DNA of 38,497 bases from NCBI GenBank assembly GCA_003158275.1, contig PMIN01000009.1, positions 1-38,497 of the forward strand, written 5' to 3'. Positions 1 through 9,815 of this stretch are shown here, piece after piece. A program made the translations under genes and the position numbers. The notes under the pieces were generated by a model. The model made no database searches. It worked only from the letters and a program-made list of their open reading frames with translations, and was not told where the DNA came from. This DNA comes from Methanobacteriota archaeon (GTDB taxonomy: Archaea > Halobacteriota > Bog-38 > Methanoflorentales > Methanoflorentaceae). How positions within the stretch are numbered: the stretch's first letter is position 1; each line of letters opens with the position of its first letter.

Positions 1-85
1 CCCCTACCTCTACATTGCCGTCTTTTCCGGCGACGCCGCCCACGCCCCCTCCAACGCCTCGCTCAGACTCACCGTCGGCGCGTGA
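1..85 (+). CDS. C-terminal fragment of a secreted or surface protein (5' end outside window)
   Basis: Reading from base 2, an open frame of 27 codons runs into a TGA stop at 83-85. The peptide contains YLYIAVFSGDAAH and then SNASLRLTVGA, with one N-A-S sequon. The alternating hydrophobic and polar pattern looks like the last beta strands of an extracellular beta-sandwich domain. The stretch is GC-rich with C/G-ending codons, like the secreted protein at the opposite edge and unlike the interior of the window. It was called because of this codon pattern; 27 residues do not allow a family assignment. Confidence 0.5.
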   Translation, partial: PYLYIAVFSGDAAHAPSNASLRLTVGA

Positions 86-608
86 CGAATGTGAGTCATC
101 GCGTTATTCTGGTCTCTCTTTAAACAAAGATGCGGTCGCGCCAGCTGTCTAAAGTTGCTTTAGCAATACCGCAGTCTGGGTGCTATTCTTTTCGCTGGAC
201 GGTTCGTCTCCACGAGCTTGCTATGTACAGGGCCTGTTTATGAATAGCAACAAATAGAAAGCAATTGCGATGAATATTCAGCCTGCTAAATATGAGGGGC
301 TCTTAACGCCAGATTGAACAAACAAAAGCGGCAGAACTTGGAAAAAGTCCTCTACCAAACAGCCATCGTGTCACTCTTGTAGCTAGAAACCCGCAAGAGG
401 GGATCACTGCAGACTCTTGAAAGATTCAAGACCAACAAAATTCAGCTCAGCGAACACGTCCGTTGTAACGTATATGGTAAGTGGTTTTTTTAACGCCAGC
501 AAATACTTGTACAGACATGATCCACCGGTTATTAAGTAGAGTAATAAGTCCTTTTTGAGCCTAATTACGCGCGGCCTCGCGATCTTTCAATATTTTTCAA
601 ACATGGGA
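86..608. other. Gene-free stretch, 523 bp
   Basis: No convincing reading frame or RNA gene is visible. This is where the GC-rich left edge gives way to the AT-richer island. The short plus-strand frame that begins at 555 is the antisense shadow of the decayed glycosyltransferase that ends at 609. Confidence 0.5.
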
Positions 609-1719
609 TCATATCTGTCTCACATCGAGGCAATTCTCATATATACATTCGTAATCTCGTGCGATTCTGTCCCACGTTCTGATCTTGTCACTCAGAAGAC
701 CCGTTCTTACGTTGCTCCTATGCACCCTAACTATTAATTCCGCCAGTGCGGATGGATCAGGTGGGTAGCTAATGCCGAAGCAGCCGGGCTCGTTCAAGAA
801 CTCGGTTAATGCCGTTGTCTTAGTGGCGATACAGGCGACGCCCATCGATAACGCCTCGGCCACGCTTATGCCGTAGTTTTCTGAACGCGATAGCAGTAGA
901 AAAATATCCGCGTTTTCAAGCTTTTCTTGCAGTTGATGTAAGGGTAAAAAAGGATACCAGGCCTATGGACTCCTCTATCTTCATTTTTTTTGAGACGGCT
1001 ACTAATTCAGTTTGTAGTCTGCATCGCCAATTATTGTGAGGATCACACACTCACCTAAGCCGTATTTTAACCTATGGAGGGCTTTTAGAATAAACTGGAC
1101 ACCTTTCAGCGAAGAGATAACCGAAGTATATCAGGTCGGATAATCTTTTTTCTCTCTCAGCACTATATGAATGCGGCTGACTCCGTGGGCGCTGACTTCG
1201 AGTCTCGTGTCGCTTGCTCCAAATATGTGTTGCACATTTGTGCTTTCGAAGTTCGACGCGCATATTCTCTGATCTGCAATTTCGAAGTTTCGGTTCCCGA
1301 CGTGTTTGTTAAATACATTTCAGAAGTGCCTCCCCGCGAACGAGTTGTGGGATTCAATCAAAATGTAGAGAATATACTATAAGGTATCTCTTGCGCTTTA
1401 GCTGATTTAAAGTCTGCACCGAAAACAATGTGGCGTAACCATGCATGTGTACAACGTCTGACATTAGCTGCGTTAGTATACGTTCAAAGGAAAAAAACAG
1501 TCGTGGAGTTAACTCGTGAAATATCGTGCCTAGCGTTGAATTGACCGTGATTATGTGGCAGCTTCGATAGGTTTCTTGAGACTGTCGCTTAAGTACGTTG
1601 GGTTGAATAATGGTTACGATATTTCCCTGCTTTGCGAGGCGCTCGTATATCTCGCTTACAATTTTATTTATGCCACCAGGTCCCGTGGTTTCCATGGAAT
1701 TCGTCACTAAAATATTCAT
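609..1719 (-). pseudogene. Decayed GT4 glycosyltransferase, paralogue of the intact gene at 4654-5772
   Basis: The minus strand aligns along its whole length to the intact GT4 at 4654-5772 (1111 bp against 1119 bp), but in several frames. N-terminal part (1719-1354): MNILVTNSMETT and later DVVHMHGYATL, matching MHILLTNAMETT and DVVHMHDYGTL. Middle part, in other frames: ICASNFES (intact ICASQFEG), then a stop, then LKGVQFILKAL (intact LKGVQHILTAL). C-terminal part: SRSENYGISVAEALSMG, GCFGISYPP and the stop at 609. At least two frameshifts and one stop separate the blocks, so no full enzyme can be made. The catalytic E-x7-E block is still readable, so decay is fairly recent. The ancestral role was nucleotide-sugar-dependent transfer on the cytoplasmic side of the membrane. 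Confidence 0.9.
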
Positions 1720-2181
1720 AGTTTGAATCGAATCTTGTAGATTTGCTGAACACGGGCATTTATGTTTGTCGTTTCGCGATCACTTACAAATCAATAGCTC
1801 AATCACGTGGTCGACTGGGCTCATAGATAGCCGCGGTTAAAAGGTCGTTCCTTTGTTTGCAGAAGAAGCTGTGATTAGTTCAACAGGCTCTGCTACTCGC
1901 AAATGCAGTTTTTGCCCCAGCTGTGCTAAAGAACCCATTTTAGGTCGTATTTTTCTAGCCTACGTGCAAATAATGAGGGATACACTGAGAAAATTGGCGT
2001 CTTGATATCGAATGAAGCTGCCACCCTCTTTGCATAGATGTTCGATTTTGCAGAGACCTTCAAGATATTGTTTAATTAATACCTTTCTTCCCCGAACTGA
2101 CGTTCAACTAATAATGTGGACAGCCCGGCCAGAGGCGGTTTAAAACCTTGTAACCTATATAGAGCAATCACTCTGTCCACT
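1720..2181. other. Gene-free stretch with a possible decayed minus-strand reading frame
   Basis: No intact gene. On the minus strand between about 2080 and 1926, two overlapping frames give a protein-like string: GLCKIEHLCKEGGSFIRYQD in one, and after a frame change VYPSLFARRLEKYDLKWVL and a stop. The composition is protein-like rather than random, but I do not recognise the family. It may be the tail of a gene lost from between the decayed GT4 and the acyltransferase. Confidence 0.3.
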
Positions 2182-3387
2182 TCATCTCTCCCGCCTCAAG
2201 AGAGTATGCCGCAGGTGCTCCCTGAGAACGGTCGGCCTGATGAACTCAAGAATTTTATTAACAGCTTTGGGTTCTGCACGCTGTTCGTAATACGAAATTG
2301 CAAACAGTACAGGCAATCCAACAAAAACAACGATAGCTGCTATCTCAAGTTCTCCGAAAGGCAACACCCGCTGAAGGGCGAACTGTAGCCCTACGACAAA
2401 CTGTTGAGAGAATAGGAAAACGGAATAGGATGCGACGGCAGCGAAAAAGAAGAATGCGCCAGCCCTGCTGCCAAGTCTCGGCGAGCGCGCTTTAGCGACG
2501 TAAAACGCGACAACGACAAACAGGAGACTTATTGTGGTTAGATAGACGAGGTATACCCCACTACCGGCAAGGTTGTTCAGGCCGGGGCCCAAACCTACGT
2601 CTAGCGGGGCTCCGTCACGCGGGTAGTTCAAAGCTGCCTGTGCAAAGATCAGAAAAGTCACTATCAATGCACAAGATGCCACAAGGCGATTCGTAATAGC
2701 GCCGTTGTAGAACAGATTTGCTCTGTTTGCAATAATTCCTGCCGTAAAAACACAAAAGTAGATGTAGAGATGAACGTCGCCAACCACGTTGAAAACGATG
2801 TAAGCCGCGACCAAACACAAGAAAAGGATTGCTGATACTAGAATTACCCTTCTAACATCGTTCTTCGAAAAGTAGGCAATCGGAGGGTAAAGCAGATAGC
2901 AGATCAGAATTGTGCCAATAAACCACCTGTTGGGCATGTTAATGAATCTGGGGTATAACAACACTTGTGCACCTAACAAGCATATCATCACGTCGCTCTG
3001 CGACAAACCATTCTGACCGAGCAAACTAGCTTGCAGCGTCGGTAACAAGCTTACGTGCAGTGCCGGTATTATCACCAAAATGGCTAGAAAGCTTATTATT
3101 AGGGACACCCAGTACAGCGGGTAAATCCGTTTCATTCGCTTATAAAAGAACCTTGAGACATCAGTCTGCGTAATAAGCCCTCTATTGTTGAGATCGATGG
3201 AAAAACCAGACAAAAAGAAGAAAAGGGCCATTCCAAACAAACCGACATAGCCGAGAGCGGCCCTAACAGCTGGGTCCTGTGATAGTGGCAAGGCTAAGTC
3301 CTCAGGCAAATGATAAAATACGATCAAAAAAATACCGAGAGCTCTCAAAATGTCAAGTTCTTTCAAACGCTTGGCGGGCATTGGCAT
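2182..3387 (-). CDS. Acyltransferase family 3 membrane protein (O-acetyl/acyl transferase of surface glycans)
   Basis: A 401-residue polytopic protein. The N-terminus carries the acyltransferase-3 signature LDILRALGIFLIVFYHL (residues 11-27) with the candidate catalytic His26, followed by GMALFFFLSGFSI and about ten hydrophobic segments, the family's usual architecture and length. Such proteins move acyl groups, usually acetyl from cytosolic acetyl-CoA, onto extracytoplasmic sugars. It resembles the second acyltransferase at 25076-26251 throughout (both start M-P-x-P and have ELDILRA and His26), so the window holds two intact paralogues. It stands alone on the minus strand between a decayed GT4 and a gene-poor stretch. 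The ATG at 3387 was chosen because it puts the signature at the expected distance. The acceptor sugar and acyl group cannot be told from sequence. Confidence 0.92.
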   Translation of the reverse strand: MPMPAKRLKELDILRALGIFLIVFYHLPEDLALPLSQDPAVRAALGYVGLFGMALFFFLSGFSIDLNNRGLITQTDVSRFFYKRMKRIYPLYWVSLIISFLAILVIIPALHVSLLPTLQASLLGQNGLSQSDVMICLLGAQVLLYPRFINMPNRWFIGTILICYLLYPPIAYFSKNDVRRVILVSAILFLCLVAAYIVFNVVGDVHLYIYFCVFTAGIIANRANLFYNGAITNRLVASCALIVTFLIFAQAALNYPRDGAPLDVGLGPGLNNLAGSGVYLVYLTTISLLFVVVAFYVAKARSPRLGSRAGAFFFFAAVASYSVFLFSQQFVVGLQFALQRVLPFGELEIAAIVVFVGLPVLFAISYYEQRAEPKAVNKILEFIRPTVLREHLRHTLLRRER

Positions 3388-4653
3388 CAGGCTCTCGAGC
3401 GCAACGATGTTATGCCGTGTGGTTGAAATGGGTCTTATATCAAGATATCGTTACGCCTAATTATGACAGCTGGTGATATTTGACGTAATCGCCAAGCGCA
3501 CCACGAGCGTCCAAGATGCGCGCAATGGACGAAAGATATCTTTCCATACCTCGCTGCGATAGTGGGTGCTAACTAAGCCAAGGAATACAAAGCAAACGAT
3601 TCATTGTCACTACGTGTCAAGCGTGGAAATCCCAACAACGCGGAGATCGGAGACTTGATAGGCGAGTTTGCACAAGCATCGATAACAGCGTCTGCACTGC
3701 TTGAACCGTGGACTCGGCTCAAAAACAACCTCCTTCGAGTCCATGAACTTGATTGAAGAGCCCATCTTTGTGGCAGGTAAGAGCCGTCCAAGGTAAAATA
3801 GCCGTATTTAACCTCAATCGTGAATTAGCAGCAGTTTTTGACTACAAGGTAGCCCGAAGATCGGTCAGTTGCCTCCCTAAACTTGCAAGTGAGTCTCTCA
3901 AAAGATAAACATAGGCGTTGTTGAAATCTGTAATAAATGGTGGAAAAAGAAAGCAAGAAAAGGAGACCACCGGAACTATTCAAGTGCCGTCCGCACAGCG
4001 AGAACACATTTTTTGCACATTTTTATGCGGCGCTGGAGCCTCACATTCGCTTCTGTTCCGTATCAAAAGTTCTAACTGTCGCAAGAAGGCCGTCAAAGAG
4101 TCCTGCCGGTTATCACCAGGACTTGACTGATCCAAGCCATCGTTTCAAGAACTAAGAACCTCCGTTCGCCGGTCCCTGCCAAAAGAAAAAGAGCGTACCC
4201 GTGCCAGTGAACCACGCATCGACTTGAATATGAGAGTAAGCAACAGAAATAGGAACAAACTTGAATCGCAGTTATCAAGCTAAGTGGATCAGATCACTCT
4301 CGCGAAGATTGATAGTGAAGAAAAAAGCGAAAATGGCTGTGCACAGTTATCAGAAGATTAATACTTTGGTATAGCTATTGCGAGAAACGATGAAGATATT
4401 CTTTTTATACAGATTCCGTCTGTTGCAGCCTCTGATGCCCTGTCGCTGTATCACCTCTCTGGTCACTTTTCCGCCTGCAACAACACGACACAACTCTTAT
4501 TTCGTTTGCATCAAAGCAGAGCTGAGGATTTCGAACGCTAGGAGGAAAAACGAAGTTTGAAACTGGTAACATCTCTTAGGAGATGTCATAATGGTAGAGT
4601 TTATTAACACAATCCTTTAAGATTCGGCGTGCATTTGGCCACGGGGGGTATAC
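3388..4653. other. Gene-free stretch, 1.27 kb, with one unassigned open stretch
   Basis: No recognisable gene. On the plus strand a stop-free run from 3577 to a TGA at 3754-3756 (59 codons) has protein-like composition, with blocks such as AEIGDLIGEFAQASITASAL and LEPWTRLKNNLLRVHELD, but no family is apparent and no start is obvious. The remainder, up to the TTG start at 4654, shows short chance frames only. Confidence 0.4.
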
Positions 4654-5772
4654 TTGCACATTCTATTAACAAACGCAATGGAAACTACCAGCGGCGGCGG
4701 GATTAACAAAACTATACGAGAGGTAGGGACGAACCTTGTAAGGCAAGGGCACGAAGTGACAGTCCTTCAAACCAATCCCATGAACTTGCCTAATGAAGAG
4801 ATTTGCAGTGGCTTCAAGATAATACGAATAAAGTCGAGATTAGGCGAATTCATCCATAATTTGAGTCCGGAGATGTATTTGTACTTAAAAGCAAGTTTCA
4901 AAAGACTGAGCCCCGACGTCGTGCACATGCACGATTACGGAACATTGCTAACTTCTGAGTTGATGTTTTTTTTGAGGCGTGAGAAGTGTCCAGTAGTATT
5001 GTCCCCACACTATGGCCCCGAATCGCACGATACCTACTCTGGAAAATACCTGTGGAACATTTATAACAAGCTTATCGGGAGGCACTCGTTCGAATTTGCA
5101 GACAAAATCATTTGTGCGTCGCAATTTGAAGGCGAGTGCATACAACGAGCGTTCGGCGTGAAAAATGACAAGATTGCGATAATTCCTCACGGGATTGACC
5201 CTGTTCAGACATTGGGGGCAGATACGAGTAACAATGAGCGCATCTCGTTGCTCTATTACGGTTGGCTAATAGAACTAAAGGGTGTTCAACATATTTTGAC
5301 GGCTCTCGGTGAGTTAGAAAGAAAGTTTCACAGAGATGCACAGCTCAGCATTATTGGTCAGGGACGCTATGAGTCTACTCTGGTTCAGCTAGCAAACGAA
5401 CTGGGTATAGAATCGTCGATCTCTTGGTACCCATTCTTGTTTGGCGAAGAACTTTACAAAAAAATCCGGAAAGCGGATATGTCACTTCTCATCTCTCGCT
5501 CGGAAAACTTTGGCATCCAAGTTGCTGAAGTTCTGGCTATGGGAATACCGTGTATTGTGGCCAAAACGACCGCGTTAGTTGAGTTTTTAGACGAACCGGG
5601 TTGTTTTGGCATCGACTATCCGCCGAATTCAACGGAGCTTGCAGAGCTCATAATCAACATAAAGGATCGCAATCCAAAAGTAGGTCCGCTTAGTGATCGA
5701 ATCAGGACTTGGGACAAAGTAGTCGACGATTATGAGCGGGTGTACGTAAGCCTCTTAAGCGCGAGCGAGTAG
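4654..5772 (+). CDS. GT4-family glycosyltransferase
   Basis: A GT-B glycosyltransferase of 372 residues, full length for the family. The N-terminal Rossmann half has a glycine-rich loop (TSGGGINK, residues 12-19) and DVVHMHDYG at 88-96. The C-terminal half has IIPHGID at 176-182, a LIELKG donor-phosphate lysine region near 205-210, and the E-x7-E motif SENFGIQVAEVLAMG with Glu284 and Glu292. It should transfer a hexose from an NDP-sugar to a growing lipid-linked glycan on the cytosolic face. The start is TTG, not ATG, placed so that the first beta strand HILLTN begins at residue 2; a G-rich run (GGGGGG at about 4642-4648) lies just upstream. The decayed paralogue at 609-1719 has ATG at the equivalent place. 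No co-directional partner is close enough for an operon. The donor sugar is unknown. Confidence 0.93.
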   Translation: MHILLTNAMETTSGGGINKTIREVGTNLVRQGHEVTVLQTNPMNLPNEEICSGFKIIRIKSRLGEFIHNLSPEMYLYLKASFKRLSPDVVHMHDYGTLLTSELMFFLRREKCPVVLSPHYGPESHDTYSGKYLWNIYNKLIGRHSFEFADKIICASQFEGECIQRAFGVKNDKIAIIPHGIDPVQTLGADTSNNERISLLYYGWLIELKGVQHILTALGELERKFHRDAQLSIIGQGRYESTLVQLANELGIESSISWYPFLFGEELYKKIRKADMSLLISRSENFGIQVAEVLAMGIPCIVAKTTALVEFLDEPGCFGIDYPPNSTELAELIINIKDRNPKVGPLSDRIRTWDKVVDDYERVYVSLLSASE

Positions 5773-6623
5773 ACTGGAACACGCAGTCTGCCACAAATGA
5801 CCGAAAACAACTCGAGCTCGTAACCATTTACTATCTCCAAAAAAGCGATGACGGGTGCGGTGTCTGGAAGAACTAGGTTCGATGGTAAGCGATTATTGGA
5901 ATGCGGGCTAACTCGTCTTGGGAGCGGATTGATAAAGCAAAGTATTAGGCGAGAAGCTAAACTGCGGGCTTAGCGTCGACTAGATTGGCTTCGATCTCTG
6001 CTTCGTCCTTAGAACCTCATGAGAGGCTCAATTCTTTCTTCGTCAAGCGAAGCTTCTATGACTGAGATCGCGTGATCTGGCCAGTTGTTAAAGATGTGAA
6101 GTTTGGAGTACTCAAACATTCGCTTTTCGCAAAAGCCTTGACATTTTCTGGTTCTGGGAATGTCGACGTTAAACTTGTTCGCATTCTTAGCTGCCTTTGA
6201 GAGCCGCCGTCGATGAACGCCACCTTAAGGACCTCACAACAAAAAATGATTGAAGTCGGTCTGGAAGTAGATTTGGTTCTTCGCCCTCGCGTAGAATGCG
6301 GCTCAATGCCCTTCTTAGATATTTCGCAAAAGTCGGGAGGCGAAACATGAATTTTATTCGAGACGATTTAAGCCCTAGAGGTTTACAACGAAAACGCATT
6401 AAACAGCACGGATCTGTGACATCGAAGAGTGCCACCCAACAGTGGAAACAGTGCACCGCCAACTGAAACCGTACGCGTCGCGCCAAAAAGCATCAGGCGT
6501 TGTCGACAGAATGAATGTGTGAACGTTCTATTATGTTGACTGCAAACAACGCATTGGCCTAACGAAATAGCTAACTTCACGAAGTGGCTTAACGGCTGTT
6601 TGTTGCTTACGTGTGAAAAACAG
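5773..6623. other. Gene-free stretch, 0.85 kb, with a possible decayed minus-strand gene
   Basis: No intact gene. The minus strand from about 6193 to a stop at 6009-6011 is open and protein-like (MFEYSKLHIFNNWPDHAIS, then VIEASLDEERIEPLMRF). Just upstream, another minus frame reads FMFRLPTFAKYLRRALSRIL. Together they look like a frameshifted gene of roughly 450 bp or more, lying downstream of the GT4 at 6624-7715 on the same strand. I cannot assign a family. Confidence 0.35.
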
Positions 6624-7715
6624 CTACATTTGTACTACCTTGTCGTAGGCGGCGATAGTTTTTTGTACCGTATTCTCCCACGTGAATTTTTGCGCTTGAC
6701 GAATTGCGCGCCGTTTCAAGTCGCTTTTGTCTTCTTCTTCAAGCGCCTCTAGAATTCTGGTTGAAATTTCTTTAGGATCTAGGGGGTCGTTGATCAGTAT
6801 GGCAGAGCTATCCACAATCTCTCGTAAAGAACTGTTGTTGGAAACGACAGCTACCGTCCCACAAGCCATCGCTTCTAACGGAGGAAAGCCGAATCCTTCA
6901 CAAAGAGAGGGAAGGACCAAAGCGCTTGCAGAGCTGTAAATACTTGGCAACTCTTCATAAGCTATGTGTCCAAGCAAAATTATCCTTTTCTGCGCTTCCG
7001 TTTTGAGGTGAGGCGCGGGGCGGCTCGACTCGATGTAAGTTCGTATCTTGTTCTCGCTAATCGGTCCAATCAGCACCAAATCGTGAGATATTTCCTGGAA
7101 AATGCTAACGTATGCCCTAATGAGTGTTTTTAGGTTTTTTCTGGGACTATCGGTGCCAACATAGAGTAGGAACTTATTTCGCAAGCCATATTTATTCAAA
7201 ACGTGGCTGCAATCGTTGCTAGGGCGAAAAAAAGATGTATCGACCCCTAGATGGACAACTGCAATCTTCTCTTTACTGACTCGGAATTTTGCGGTCAAAT
7301 CCGTCATCGTAGAAAAGCTGTCAACTATGATCAAATCACAGTTGTCGATAAGCTTTGGGAGCACTGTGGTAAAATAAAATCGCAAGATTCGATCGCGCAC
7401 GATTCGCTCATATTGAGGCGGCAGAACGACTGGTGCAATATCGTGAACAGTGAGCACTTTTTTTATTTGCCAGTCTTTGTGTCGAAAGAGAAATGGTCCG
7501 AGGTTATCCACATTATGGACGAGAGAGACGGAGTCGTCGTTTAGTAAACGCTTCAGTAACAGACTGCCCAGAAAAATCTTCCTGTTCGTAGTGTTTAGTA
7601 CAAAATGCTGCAATATTTTTACATCAACGCCTCTCCCGAGCAAGCCGTGAATGAGATGCATATTTACTGTCGACTCTCCGGTTTTGCTCGTCGGAGGTAT
7701 GATAGCTACTTTCAT
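6624..7715 (-). CDS. GT4-family glycosyltransferase (mannosyltransferase-like)
   Basis: A complete GT-B glycosyltransferase of 363 residues. Visible landmarks: MKVAIIPP first strand, VLTVHDIAPV (residues 87-96, the HD of the acceptor-side loop), VVHLGVDTSFF at 153-163, LLYVGTDSPRKNLKTLI at 183-199 (donor-phosphate-binding Arg/Lys region), and PSLCEGFGFPPLEAMACG with the E-x7-E pair Glu273 and Glu281. The C-terminal helix ends WENTVQKTIAAYDKVV, the usual GT4 tail. It is not a close paralogue of the other GT4 proteins here. Expected to extend the glycan at the inner membrane face using a nucleotide-diphospho-sugar. It is transcribed towards a decayed stretch and divergently from the methyltransferase at 8308. 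Donor and acceptor are unknown. Confidence 0.93.
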   Translation of the reverse strand: MKVAIIPPTSKTGESTVNMHLIHGLLGRGVDVKILQHFVLNTTNRKIFLGSLLLKRLLNDDSVSLVHNVDNLGPFLFRHKDWQIKKVLTVHDIAPVVLPPQYERIVRDRILRFYFTTVLPKLIDNCDLIIVDSFSTMTDLTAKFRVSKEKIAVVHLGVDTSFFRPSNDCSHVLNKYGLRNKFLLYVGTDSPRKNLKTLIRAYVSIFQEISHDLVLIGPISENKIRTYIESSRPAPHLKTEAQKRIILLGHIAYEELPSIYSSASALVLPSLCEGFGFPPLEAMACGTVAVVSNNSSLREIVDSSAILINDPLDPKEISTRILEALEEEDKSDLKRRAIRQAQKFTWENTVQKTIAAYDKVVQM

Positions 7716-8307
7716 AATTTTCCCAATTCACTAATAATTTCGTGTTTTTACGTCATCAGAAGCAGCACTTGCTTGTGGTGTATGAGTGGTGGGTGAGCGT
7801 CGGGATGCAGTATGTAACTGGGCAAATCCTTCCCGGATAAGTGTTTGTTTGGAAGCTAACAGTTTTTGCAACAGCACCACTGCATATAAAACTGATCCGA
7901 CTGTAATGGATTCAAGAGAATCGCCTTTTCAACGATTTAGTGTATCTAATGATGGTAATCAGGGAAATAATGGTTTATTGGCGTTGAGCCTTATCTTACT
8001 GAAAATAAAAACCCACTAAGGCGGCACCTGTTTTGTAAGCAGACGTTTTTTGTGCGTTTGTTTTATCTTGCCCTTGCAGTGTCTTTTACTTGAGATTGGG
8101 GCTTCATACACGCATGATGAGACAAGTTGCTTTTTGTCGTGCTTCGTAGATTATGTTGCGAAGTGCCCGTCTCTAAATGGACACCGTAAGAGGTTTGGGG
8201 GTGGCCCACCATCACTTTCTAGCGGACTTGATCGGTAAAATTATCTTATATAACGATCCAGACTCAATCTGTCTGAGAACTGCTTTAGCGCTAAGACTAA
8301 CCAATCA
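7716..8307. other. Divergent intergenic region, 592 bp
   Basis: Lies between the minus-strand GT4 and the plus-strand methyltransferase, so it should hold promoters for both. Apart from a TATA-like box at 8245-8253, no gene or strong repeat is visible; the short plus-strand frames here have no SD-like sequence and no recognisable product. Confidence 0.45.
8245..8253 (+). promoter_or_regulatory. Possible archaeal TATA box of the methyltransferase gene
   Basis: CTTATATAA lies about 55 bases before the ATG at 8308. With transcription starting about 25 bases downstream of the box, the leader would be about 30 bases. It fits an archaeal TATA element, but AT-rich matches occur by chance and no clear BRE precedes it. 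Confidence 0.3.
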
Positions 8308-9252
8308 ATGAATTTCAATAAGCTGTCGACATTTCTAGTTTGCCCAAGGTGCCATAACGGTCTGGCAAATAGCGGCAGCAGCATTACTTGTTTTGACTGT
8401 GGTCTAGATTTCGTGCCAAATGAAAATGGATTTTTTGACTTTGCAATTGGCCTACCTACCGGGTCAATCGATACTGGGAAAGATGGCTATGTGAAAATAC
8501 AGGAGGCCGAAGCTCCTAGAGTGTATAAGGAGTGGCTTGAGCCGTTCCTTGCTAGCGAACCGGTCAAGCGGGTGCTTAACGTAGGGTGTGGCCTTGGCTC
8601 AGAGATCCTTATCTTACGAGAGAAAGGATATGAGGCATATGGGATAGACCTCCCATATGCATCGAAATACTGGAAGCAGATGGGCTATGATTCATGCTAT
8701 TTCTTTTGCAGCGATGCATCATATCTGCCATTTCCCGCTGAATTTTTCGATGTTGTTTATTCGTTTGGGGTAATTGAACACATTGGTACGGAAATCGGGC
8801 AGTGCACATTGTTGAGCAATTATGAAGAAATCCGTCAAAAGTTTGCAAATGAGCTTCTGCGCGTCACAAAGCAAGGTGGACGAATATTTATTCATTGTCC
8901 AAATAAGGGCTTTCCTGTCGACATAGCGCACGGACCAACTGATCGTGCGGGTCCTAAACGCCGTTTAAGATTATTTATCCACAAGCATACGAGATTGACT
9001 ATCCATAAGACGTGGGGGGATTACCACCTCCTTTCGTATCCTGAGGTTCGGCGCCTATTCTGCAATGAGCGTAAAGAAGAGGGGTGCATCGAAGCATTGT
9101 CTTCGAGAAATTATTTCAGTTTTGCAACACTTGATTCCGGATTCGCGCGGGTTTATAAGATCTTGGCGCCCATTTATGTGAACAACATTCCCCTGTGCCT
9201 TTGGTCCAGCTTCTTGAACCCATTCGTGTGCGTTATGATAAGGAAAAAGTGA
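8308..9252 (+). CDS. Class I SAM-dependent methyltransferase with N-terminal zinc ribbon
   Basis: A 314-residue protein. Residues 1-45 form a Trm112-like zinc ribbon with two Cys pairs, C12-x2-C15 and C28-x2-C31, followed by the usual NGFFDF linker. The Rossmann methyltransferase domain follows: motif I VLNVGCGLG (89-97), acidic residue Asp114 in YGIDLP, motif II SDASYLPFPAEFFDVVYSFG and the EHI of motif post-II near 160, then LLRVTKQGGRIFIHCPN. This architecture is common among methyltransferases of polysaccharide and S-layer glycan clusters and would O- or N-methylate a sugar, often the terminal residue that stops chain growth. It stands alone on its strand, about 560 bases before the next GT4. 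The acceptor is not determinable from sequence. Confidence 0.9.
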   Translation: MNFNKLSTFLVCPRCHNGLANSGSSITCFDCGLDFVPNENGFFDFAIGLPTGSIDTGKDGYVKIQEAEAPRVYKEWLEPFLASEPVKRVLNVGCGLGSEILILREKGYEAYGIDLPYASKYWKQMGYDSCYFFCSDASYLPFPAEFFDVVYSFGVIEHIGTEIGQCTLLSNYEEIRQKFANELLRVTKQGGRIFIHCPNKGFPVDIAHGPTDRAGPKRRLRLFIHKHTRLTIHKTWGDYHLLSYPEVRRLFCNERKEEGCIEALSSRNYFSFATLDSGFARVYKILAPIYVNNIPLCLWSSFLNPFVCVMIRKK

Positions 9253-9815
9253 ATTGGAGATTGGTTATCTAGCCACTACACCAATGCGGCTAACTCTTGA
9301 CGTACGTTCTTCAGCCGTAATAACCCCAACTGTATTGTCACCTTTTGGTATTTTACGTCGACGCGAGGTCGATCTGGGCCGCTAAGTCTGCCGTATTCTG
9401 GTCCGGTTCTAAGCCAAAACTTGTGGATTCAAAGGTTAGCAACCACATTTGAGAAGTCCTCCTCGACGTCCGGAGTGGCGCATCGACTTAAAAATCACTC
9501 CTGTGCAAACCACGCTCGTGAGCGTAACGATACACGAAGCGCTTAGCAAGAATCGTCGCGCGCGCTCGAAAAGCCGTCTGAATGTGATGAGCACAGGCCG
9601 GAGCAACTTGAGTCAAGAGTACAAAAAATGGTGGCAACAGATGGGGACTAATAATATCAAGATTATAGGCTTATTAATGCTATCACGCAAACATGACTTT
9701 TCTTGAGGCCAAACTGTCTCTTCTTGCCACGCGTGAACGGAGACGCAATATCGCTACTGAAGAAAAAACGTATGATAGCAACTGCACGACCACAAGCTTT
9801 GAAACCTGCAGATCC
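9253..9815. other. Intergenic stretch, 563 bp
   Basis: Between the methyltransferase and the GT4. A plus-strand frame 9449-9706 is Arg/Lys/Ser-rich, unlike any family I know, and has no convincing ribosome binding site; it is not called. The frame of the following GT4 is open back to 9693, but those 41 codons do not resemble a GT4 N-terminus. Confidence 0.4.

Noticed and set aside
9693-9815. N-terminal extension of the GT4 gene
   Set aside because: The 41 extra codons do not resemble a GT4 N-terminus or signal peptide; the ATG at 9816 puts the first beta strand at the expected place.
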